Source of the DNA: Bufo bufo
Taxonomy: Eukaryota > Chordata > Amphibia > Anura > Bufonidae
NCBI RefSeq assembly: GCF_905171765.1
Contig: NC_053393.1
Coordinates: 192,475,921 to 192,539,920 of the forward strand
Direction of reading: 5' to 3'
Length of the DNA stretch: 64,000 bases
The translations under genes were made by a program, and so were the position numbers. Below the pieces are notes generated by a model that was not told where the DNA came from, made no database searches, and saw only the letters and a program-made list of their open reading frames with translations. This document shows, one piece after another, positions 57,312 to 64,000 of the stretch. Each line of letters opens with the position of its first letter. Within the stretch, counting starts at the first letter, position 1.

Positions 57312-58868
57312 GGCCCACAATGAAAGAGTGTGGGGAAATATCCTTCTAAAATATAACCTTTATATGATATACATTAAAATATACACCTGAAGATGCATCA
57401 CAATACAAAACATATAGTCAAGGGGTTCTGGGTGGATACCCCACTGCTGGTAAAGAAAAAAGACAAAACTTAGCACTGATACGCATAGGTGAATGCTAAC
57501 AGTATAACCCAACCAACACAAGTATAACATGTATTGGGGTTCCAGGACGGATACCCCACTTCTGGTAGGACAAGAATATAAGATGTAACTGCTGCGCCGG
57601 TGTGGACACAGACAGTCTTACCTGACCGACCAGATGACTAGGATCAGCGTGGTAAGGGAGTCAGGCCTGACGGAAGGGAGTGTAGACAGGGAAAAACAGT
57701 CATGAGAGTATGGATGCTGTGCCCTATATCACCCTATATACTTGGTAGGATTGGGGCCTGCTCCCATGCTGCCTGTCTACACAGAGCACTCGCCCTGAAA
57801 AGAGCGACCCCGTCCGGATACCTGTCCCTAGTTATGGACCTGAACCCTAGTCTAGTGAACAAACATAAAAAACACAAAGCGACTACAGGCCTCCCGACGT
57901 GGCACGTTTCTGTCGTGTCGACTCCTCAGGGGGATAAAATGCATGTAGAGACAGAACGAAAAATATACCGTCTATGACCGCAAGTAGCAGTCAAACATAT
58001 GCTGCAGTAGGACGGTTACATGAAAGACTAGACCCAAGGTTCAGAGTCAAAGTCTAGGGGCAGGCATCCATGGTGCAGGATTGCCATGCTACAGAGGAAT
58101 AAATGCTTCTCTGCTCCTTGGTGTGTAAGGATCTGGTGGTCCTCACTAAAGGTAGTATCCCTAATGTTAAGGGGGTTTATCAACCTATACCAGCCACACT
58201 GACACATACCTTCATGATGTTTAAATAGATTCCCAGCGCGCCTCTTCCAGGGAGACCGCCCTGTCAGCATCGGCGTCGGCGTGTGACGTCACGCGCATGC
58301 GCCGTGACGCACCAGACGCCGCCGCCGATACCACATGATTACGGCGACCAATCGGATCAGGAGGCGGAGGGAGAGAGCGGTTACCACGGAGAACATGTCA
58401 ACACAAGGTAACCTCACAGTACGTCCCACAATGGAGGCGTCCGTGACAACGCTACAGAGCAAGATCGTAGCAAATTAAAACTGACATTTCCTGCAGGTTC
58501 GCAGCAACAAGAACTAGATAGAAAGAGCTGGACACAATACCAGGTTGTTTTGGAAAATTGTGAAATAGTAGTATGTCTCCTATATGTGCATCCCTTCCAG
58601 AGGAATAGGATGCCACCACAGGATTGAACATTACTATTATTGAGGAGCAAGCTTAGCCAATATCTATATAAAGCACCCATAGTCCAGCCTTTCATTCAGG
58701 CCCAGGGGTGCAGATGTTTTAAGGTGGAATATCCATCGGGATTCTTGCTGAAGCAGACATTTGTCCCAGTTGCCCCCTCTCACAGGTGGTTTGACCACAT
58801 CAAAACCGAGGAACTTCAGAGAGGCTCTACCATTGTGCACAGTGTGGACGTGTTTAGAGATTGGGGTA
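57312..58868 (-). repeat. Pseudo-LTR, downstream (3') copy
   Basis: Matches 61865-63421 at a constant offset of 4553 bp with no difference noticed in the stretches compared (three long translated segments are identical). It contains the last about 68 codons of ORF2, the 3' untranslated part, a GC-rich CGTCACGCGCATGCGCC block (58285-58310) and a hammerhead motif. Confidence 0.95.
57893..57933 (-). ncRNA. Hammerhead ribozyme motif, pseudo-LTR copy 1
   Basis: The minus strand reads, in order: CCCC (stem I), CTGAGGA core, GTCG-ACA-CGAC (stem II), an extra A, GAAA, then ACGT-GCC-ACGT (helix III) and the GUC triplet, followed by GGG closing stem I. Predicted cut after C at 57896. All invariant core residues are present except for the extra A on the 3' side of stem II. 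Type I hammerheads in Penelope-like elements have been described. Confidence 0.85.
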
Positions 58869-61066
58869 TCTCTTTTGTGTGAGATGTCCCCCAAGTGCTC
58901 CCCTATCCGCCTCCTGAATTCCCGTATCGTTTTACCTACATATTCAATCCCACATTCACACTGGATCCGATATATGACCCCTCTGGATTTACAGTTAATG
59001 AAATGCGGGATTGAATATGTCTTGCCTGTGACATTGCTCACAAATGACTTGCCAACCTGTATGCGTTTGCACGCTATACAATTTCCACATCTATAACAAC
59101 CCACAGTTCTACATCGCAACCAGGTGGTCTTGGTGCGATCGGGTGCATAATGACTATGCACTAGCTTATCACGTATGTTCGGCCCCCTACGATAGGTTAT
59201 TTGTGGTTGGTCACCTAAAACGTCTTTTAAGTCAGGGTCCATTTTGAGGACTTGCCAATGGCGCCCCAAAATCTGCCTGACTTGTTTAGACCCCCTATCG
59301 AAATTGGTGATGATTCTCATGACCTTAGTGGGTGGAGTGGATAGTTGATTGGAAGTGAGCAGTGAGCATCTTGGTCGGGACAGGGCTTTCTGGAATGCCG
59401 ATCTCAACACAAAGTCGGGGTATCCCCTGGACAAAAATCTCGTCCTCAGATCAGCTGCTTGGCGAATAAAATCATGCTTGTCTGAGCAGTTGCGTCTCAA
59501 ACGCAAGTACTGACCCCTAGGAATTCCAGTCCTGAGTGGGAGAGGATGGTTACTCTCCCACCTCAGGAGGGAATTCGTAGAGGTGGCCTTCCTATAGATC
59601 GACGTGTCCAGTTCACCCTTCGCGTTCCTGGAGATTTTAATATCCAGGAATGGCAAAGTCGTGGGGTGCGACTCACAGGTGAAGTGCATGCCAATATTGT
59701 TCTGATTGAGATGCTGGACGAAGGCTTCAAAGGTCCCCTGATCTCCATTCCAGAGTATGAAGATGTCGTCAATGTATCGCGCCCACAAGCCAATTTCATA
59801 AGTGTCGAGAGCCTCGTCTTCCTTGAAAACGATGGTCTCCTCCCACCAGCCCAGGAATAGATTAGCATACGATGGGGCGCAGGGACTCCCCATCGCAGTA
59901 CCCCTGAGCTGGTGGTAGGTCCTCCCATCAAAGGTGAAAAAATTACGTGTTAACGTAAACTCAAGAAGGCGCAGGACAAATTGGCTGTGGGCGCGATACT
60001 GACATCCCCGTGACCGAAGGAAATGTTCTACAGCCCTGAGGCCCAAATTATGCGGTATCGAGGAATAAAGGGCCTCAACGTCAATACTGGAAAGGAGACA
60101 GGTCTCCTCCAATGTCAGACCCTCCAAACGCTTAAGGAGGTCGGTGGTATCTCTGACATGGGAGGGGAGAGCCGTGACAAACGGTGCCAATATCCGGTCG
60201 ATGTAAATACCCAGATTCTGGTTAAGATTGTCCACCCCCGAAACAATGGGTCTCCCCTTCAGAGGACTAACCCCCTTATGCACTTTGGGGAGACTGTAAA
60301 ATGTAGATTTACGGGGATGCAGGGGAAAGAGAAAAGCAAATTCCTCAGCATTAATGATATTGGTAGCTTTCGCTTCATCCAAAATAATTTTAAGTTCACG
60401 CCTATATCCCTCGGTGGGGTCATTATACAGAACTTCATACGTCCCTGTGTCTGATAGTATATTCCTACACATATTCTCATATTGCACCGCGTCCATGACC
60501 ACGACATTCCCCCCCTTGTCAGCGGGTTTGATGACAATGTGGTGGTCATCAGCTAATGAAGAAATAGCAGTGGTCACGGACTCGGTGCAGTTGGAATGAT
60601 GCGTGGACACTCTGAGGTCCTCTAGATCCCTGGTGACCATGTTTAGGAATACATCTATACATGACACTTCGTTCGCAGTGGGTGGCATCTTGGTACTTTT
60701 CACTTTTAGATTAGTAAATGGACCGTTACCCTTGGTAGTGTCCTCATTGGAGTTCAAGGACTGTAATAGTTGTACATCCTTAAGTAAGTCAGTAGGAATC
60801 CCCAATTCAAGACATTGGCGACGGTCCATTAATCTAAAGTGTTTATGCCACCTTAACTTGCGAATAAACAAATTAATATCTTTGACAGATGCAAATCTGT
60901 CAAATTTTGGGGTGGGTACAAACGTCAGGCCTAGTTCTAGGGCTTTAGTCTCATCGAAACTGAGGACACGTGATGAAAGGTTTAAGACTTGTGGTCCCAA
61001 AACTAATTCGGAGGTTTCTGTGTGCGACTGCGTAGCGGATATTCCATAGTCTGATTGAACTGGCCT
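58664..61066 (-). CDS. Penelope-like ORF2: reverse transcriptase plus GIY-YIG endonuclease
   Basis: About 800 codons open from the slippery site to TAA at 58664, no lesions. Numbering from codon 61000: a conserved start (NLSSRVLSFDETKALELGLTF, 7-27), the RT with SSIDVEALYSSI (Asp 307), GTAMGSPCAPSYANLF (367-382) and YIDD (409-412). A Cys cluster follows (C630, C635, C638, C641, C644), then GIY-YIG (GVIYRIQCECGIEYVGKT, 674-691) with REFRRRIGEH and a Glu at 753. This is the telomerase-related RT that primes on nicked DNA. There is no in-frame ATG before codon 58, which is past the conserved start, so an ORF1-ORF2 fusion of about 1039 residues is predicted. The final 68 codons lie in the pseudo-LTR. 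Confidence 0.95.
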   Translation of the reverse strand, partial: RPVQSDYGISATQSHTETSELVLGPQVLNLSSRVLSFDETKALELGLTFVPTPKFDRFASVKDINLFIRKLRWHKHFRLMDRRQCLELGIPTDLLKDVQLLQSLNSNEDTTKGNGPFTNLKVKSTKMPPTANEVSCIDVFLNMVTRDLEDLRVSTHHSNCTESVTTAISSLADDHHIVIKPADKGGNVVVMDAVQYENMCRNILSDTGTYEVLYNDPTEGYRRELKIILDEAKATNIINAEEFAFLFPLHPRKSTFYSLPKVHKGVSPLKGRPIVSGVDNLNQNLGIYIDRILAPFVTALPSHVRDTTDLLKRLEGLTLEETCLLSSIDVEALYSSIPHNLGLRAVEHFLRSRGCQYRAHSQFVLRLLEFTLTRNFFTFDGRTYHQLRGTAMGSPCAPSYANLFLGWWEETIVFKEDEALDTYEIGLWARYIDDIFILWNGDQGTFEAFVQHLNQNNIGMHFTCESHPTTLPFLDIKISRNAKGELDTSIYRKATSTNSLLRWESNHPLPLRTGIPRGQYLRLRRNCSDKHDFIRQAADLRTRFLSRGYPDFVLRSAFQKALSRPRCSLLTSNQLSTPPTKVMRIITNFDRGSKQVRQILGRHWQVLKMDPDLKDVLGDQPQITYRRGPNIRDKLVHSHYAPDRTKTTWLRCRTVGCYRCGNCIACKRIQVGKSFVSNVTGKTYSIPHFINCKSRGVIYRIQCECGIEYVGKTIREFRRRIGEHLGDISHKRDTPISKHVHTVHNGRASLKFLGFDVVKPPVRGGNWDKCLLQQESRWIFHLKTSAPLGLNERLDYGCFI

Positions 61067-61782
61067 AAAAAACGGTTATCCTGGCCTCTGTATGAACCAC
61101 GACCTTTACCCTTCCTGTACCTGCCCCTATTGGGATGTTGACTCACTTTAGGGACAGTTTCTCTCTCCGAATCGGAGTGGTCAGTTTCAGTAGAGGATCT
61201 CTCAGAATTGCTTGGTACAGTATCTCTTCTTGTGTTACCAAGAGAGGAATATATACGGTTTTCTTTAAAATCTGAGAGATCTCTAATAAACTGCCGGTGT
61301 TTTCTTTCTTTTAGGTGATATTGATATTTTTCTAGGGTAAGTTGGAGCTGCTTTTCTTTGTTCTGGAATTCCGCTTCCTGTGAAAAAGTCTGTACAACCT
61401 CCGTGTATTCTATCAATTTCTGACTAAGGGTGGCTAGATTAGCTCTCTCCTCATCCAGCAGAAGCCTCATAAGCCTAAGGGAACTATTTGTGGCTTCCTG
61501 CTCCCACTTAGTTAAGAAGCCGGGGTGTTGTCGTAGACGAGCCGCTGGGAGGAGAGAGATACGCAGCCCCCTTGGGACAATATTATTTTTAATGTAATTG
61601 TCAAGACTTTGCACCTCCCACCAGGACGTAATCTGTTCTTTGTAGACCTGGGTAAGATCTACAAAGGCGGTTTGAAAGGATGGTAGATACCTTTTCTGAT
61701 TGAACTGTTTATCAGAAAATATATCCTTGGCCTCATGTAACCAGCTCTCTGCATCAAATCCTGTCGCTAGGAATCCTGCCAT
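61003..61782 (-). CDS. Penelope-like ORF1 protein
   Basis: 259 codons from ATG 61782 to TAG 61003, with no lesion. Helical, charged sequence with probable coiled coil at residues 95-170 (repeated Leu in RLLLDEERANLATLSQKL and QLQLTLEKYQYHL). A Ser/Glu-rich hinge follows (190-212), then a basic Arg/Gly tail (RGRYRKGKGRGSYRG, 219-233), a plausible RNA-binding part. The C-terminal 20 residues after FLG (238-240) lie downstream of a slippery heptamer. I do not recognise a named domain; an ORF1 of this type upstream of the RT is found in other vertebrate Penelope-like elements as far as I know. Probable nucleic-acid chaperone or particle protein, which is inferred. Confidence 0.85.
   Translation of the reverse strand: MAGFLATGFDAESWLHEAKDIFSDKQFNQKRYLPSFQTAFVDLTQVYKEQITSWWEVQSLDNYIKNNIVPRGLRISLLPAARLRQHPGFLTKWEQEATNSSLRLMRLLLDEERANLATLSQKLIEYTEVVQTFSQEAEFQNKEKQLQLTLEKYQYHLKERKHRQFIRDLSDFKENRIYSSLGNTRRDTVPSNSERSSTETDHSDSERETVPKVSQHPNRGRYRKGKGRGSYRGQDNRFLGQFNQTMEYPLRSRTQKPPN
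61066..61072 (-). promoter_or_regulatory. Slippery heptamer T TTT TTA, predicted -1 frameshift site
   Basis: The minus strand 61072-61066 reads TTTTTTA, split by the ORF1 frame as cgT TTT TTA, the exact X XXY YYZ phase needed for -1 slipping. After a slip the next codon is AGG at 61066, in the ORF2 frame. The ORF2 frame is closed by TAA at 61078-61076, immediately upstream. I could not see a strong downstream stem by eye. Confidence 0.75.
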
Positions 61783-61864
61783 ATCAGTGGGAATGATAGA
61801 TATCTGATTGAGACTATTTGTGACAACAATTCCATTGATATTTCAAGATTTCAAAGCTATGAGT

Positions 61865-63421
61865 GGCCCACAATGAAAGAGTGTGGGGAAATATCCTTCT
61901 AAAATATAACCTTTATATGATATACATTAAAATATACACCTGAAGATGCATCACAATACAAAACATATAGTCAAGGGGTTCTGGGTGGATACCCCACTGC
62001 TGGTAAAGAAAAAAGACAAAACTTAGCACTGATACGCATAGGTGAATGCTAACAGTATAACCCAACCAACACAAGTATAACATGTATTGGGGTTCCAGGA
62101 CGGATACCCCACTTCTGGTAGGACAAGAATATAAGATGTAACTGCTGCGCCGGTGTGGACACAGACAGTCTTACCTGACCGACCAGATGACTAGGATCAG
62201 CGTGGTAAGGGAGTCAGGCCTGACGGAAGGGAGTGTAGACAGGGAAAAACAGTCATGAGAGTATGGATGCTGTGCCCTATATCACCCTATATACTTGGTA
62301 GGATTGGGGCCTGCTCCCATGCTGCCTGTCTACACAGAGCACTCGCCCTGAAAAGAGCGACCCCGTCCGGATACCTGTCCCTAGTTATGGACCTGAACCC
62401 TAGTCTAGTGAACAAACATAAAAAACACAAAGCGACTACAGGCCTCCCGACGTGGCACGTTTCTGTCGTGTCGACTCCTCAGGGGGATAAAATGCATGTA
62501 GAGACAGAACGAAAAATATACCGTCTATGACCGCAAGTAGCAGTCAAACATATGCTGCAGTAGGACGGTTACATGAAAGACTAGACCCAAGGTTCAGAGT
62601 CAAAGTCTAGGGGCAGGCATCCATGGTGCAGGATTGCCATGCTACAGAGGAATAAATGCTTCTCTGCTCCTTGGTGTGTAAGGATCTGGTGGTCCTCACT
62701 AAAGGTAGTATCCCTAATGTTAAGGGGGTTTATCAACCTATACCAGCCACACTGACACATACCTTCATGATGTTTAAATAGATTCCCAGCGCGCCTCTTC
62801 CAGGGAGACCGCCCTGTCAGCATCGGCGTCGGCGTGTGACGTCACGCGCATGCGCCGTGACGCACCAGACGCCGCCGCCGATACCACATGATTACGGCGA
62901 CCAATCGGATCAGGAGGCGGAGGGAGAGAGCGGTTACCACGGAGAACATGTCAACACAAGGTAACCTCACAGTACGTCCCACAATGGAGGCGTCCGTGAC
63001 AACGCTACAGAGCAAGATCGTAGCAAATTAAAACTGACATTTCCTGCAGGTTCGCAGCAACAAGAACTAGATAGAAAGAGCTGGACACAATACCAGGTTG
63101 TTTTGGAAAATTGTGAAATAGTAGTATGTCTCCTATATGTGCATCCCTTCCAGAGGAATAGGATGCCACCACAGGATTGAACATTACTATTATTGAGGAG
63201 CAAGCTTAGCCAATATCTATATAAAGCACCCATAGTCCAGCCTTTCATTCAGGCCCAGGGGTGCAGATGTTTTAAGGTGGAATATCCATCGGGATTCTTG
63301 CTGAAGCAGACATTTGTCCCAGTTGCCCCCTCTCACAGGTGGTTTGACCACATCAAAACCGAGGAACTTCAGAGAGGCTCTACCATTGTGCACAGTGTGG
63401 ACGTGTTTAGAGATTGGGGTA
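61865..63421 (-). repeat. Pseudo-LTR, upstream (5') copy
   Basis: A 5'-truncated unit placed before the full unit, so the ORF1 start (61782) lies 83 bases downstream of its edge. In this position it should supply the promoter and the hammerhead of the full unit. Its partial ORF2 end (63217-63421) cannot be expressed as an enzyme on its own. Confidence 0.95.
62446..62486 (-). ncRNA. Hammerhead ribozyme motif, pseudo-LTR copy 2
   Basis: Identical to the motif at 57893-57933 (offset 4553). Predicted cut at 62449, 667 bases before the ORF1 start. Two cuts in one transcript would release a 4553-base unit that includes both ORFs. Confidence 0.85.
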
Positions 63422-64000
63422 CTGCAACATATGTTTGACTGCTACTTGCGGTCATAGACGGTATATTTTTCGTTCTGTCTCTACATGCATTTTATCCCCC
63501 TGAGGAGTCGACACGACAGAAACGTGCCACGTCGGGAGGCCTGTAGTCGCTTTGTGTTTTTTATGTTTGTTCACTAGACTAGGGTTCAGGTCCATAACTA
63601 GGGACAGGTATCCGGACGGGGTCGCTCTTTTCAGGGCGAGTGCTCTGTGTAGACAGGCAGCATGGGAGCAGGCCCCAATCCTACCAAGTATATAGGGTGA
63701 TATAGGGCACAGCATCCATACTCTCATGACTGTTTTTCCCTGTCTACACTCCCTTCCGTCAGGCCTGACTCCCTTACCACGCTGATCCTAGTCATCTGGT
63801 CGGTCAGGTAAGACTGTCTGTGTCCACACCGGCGCAGCAGTTACATCTTATATTCTTGTCCTACCAGAAGTGGGGTATCCGTCCTGGAACCCCAATACAT
63901 GTTATACTTGTGTTGGTTGGGTTATACTGTTAGCATTCACCTATGCGTATCAGTGCTAAGTTTTGTCTTTTTTCTTTACCAGCAGTGGGGTATCCACCCA
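63421..64000 (+). repeat. Inverted partial pseudo-LTR copy
   Basis: The reverse complement of 57429-58008, joined at ACTGCA so that two pseudo-LTR copies meet tail to tail. It runs off the window. Its hammerhead motif is on the plus strand. Inverted 5' pieces are usual in Penelope insertions. Confidence 0.95.
63496..63536 (+). ncRNA. Hammerhead ribozyme motif, inverted copy
   Basis: The same sequence on the plus strand: CTGAGGAGTCGACACGACAG, then AAACGTGCCACGTCGGG. Its orientation opposes the other two. Confidence 0.85.

Larger units (their letters stand above)
57312..64000 (-). mobile_element. Penelope-like retroelement, ORF-intact, with pseudo-LTRs
   Basis: On the minus strand: a 5'-truncated unit (63421-61865) followed head-to-tail by a full unit (61864-57312) with ORF1 and ORF2. 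The shared 1557 bp forms two pseudo-LTRs offset by exactly 4553 bp. At 63421 the sequence turns round into an inverted partial copy (63421-64000, cut by the window edge). Tandem and inverted partial copies, a GIY-YIG endonuclease and hammerhead motifs in the repeats are all hallmarks of Penelope-like elements. Intact ORFs and near-identical repeats suggest recent activity. Confidence 0.95.

Noticed and set aside
57702..57977. 91-codon frame that occurs identically three times (also 62255-62530 and in the inverted copy)
   Set aside because: It is antisense to the Penelope-like element and repeated only because the pseudo-LTR is repeated; it overlaps the hammerhead motif.
58640..61049. Plus-strand frames of 60-148 codons across the Penelope RT region
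   Set aside because: Shadows of the intact minus-strand ORF2.

Overview
This is eukaryotic, repeat-dominated DNA. It most likely comes from an amphibian, probably a frog. That reading rests on the mix of elements: TTAA-flanked T2-type MITEs, CR1 LINEs, Tc1 and hAT transposons, an Ngaro-type tyrosine-recombinase retroelement, an endogenous retrovirus and hammerhead-bearing Penelope-like elements. I could not name a species. I see no convincing host gene, tRNA or rRNA gene; every recognisable protein belongs to a mobile element, and many elements are nested.

Layout. 1-9.5 kb: MITEs (TTAA and TAA/TTA target sites), a Tc1-like transposon split by a MITE, and a four-layer nest (6101-8680) holding a CR1 fragment. 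9.5-17.9 kb: a fold-back element with a 16-bp target duplication, a 4.6-kb hAT element (8-bp duplication GCCATTAG) with two internal tandem arrays and a 461-bp palindrome, and a second hAT element (duplication ATACATAC) full of minisatellites. 17.9-24 kb: AT-rich tandem repeats and decayed repeats. 24-32.2 kb: a decayed BED-finger hAT element broken by two Tc1 elements. 32.4-35.3 kb: GC-rich inverted-repeat elements and a 26-bp minisatellite. 35.3-39.4 kb: an Ngaro-like element with split direct repeats, a gag-like ORF and a broken tyrosine recombinase, but no reverse transcriptase. 42-56.6 kb: a long CR1 LINE (minus strand, with ORF1 esterase-like, AP-endonuclease and RT remnants) split by a fold-back element with a hammerhead motif at its centre, which is itself split by an env-less provirus (43503-52089).

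57.3-64 kb: the best-preserved element, a Penelope-like retroelement on the minus strand. ORF1 (259 aa) is followed by an ORF2 carrying RT and a GIY-YIG endonuclease. A U UUU UUA heptamer sits in the correct frame exactly where ORF2 opens, and ORF2 has no usable AUG, so expression by -1 frameshifting is predicted. The element is flanked by two near-identical 1557-bp direct repeats, and a third inverted copy runs off the window. Each copy holds a hammerhead ribozyme motif.

How the parts relate: the insertions can be put in order of age (CR1, then fold-back, then provirus; fold-back, then hAT; BED-hAT, then two Tc1). Target-site duplications confirm most boundaries. All calls come from reading the sequence by eye; no database search was possible.
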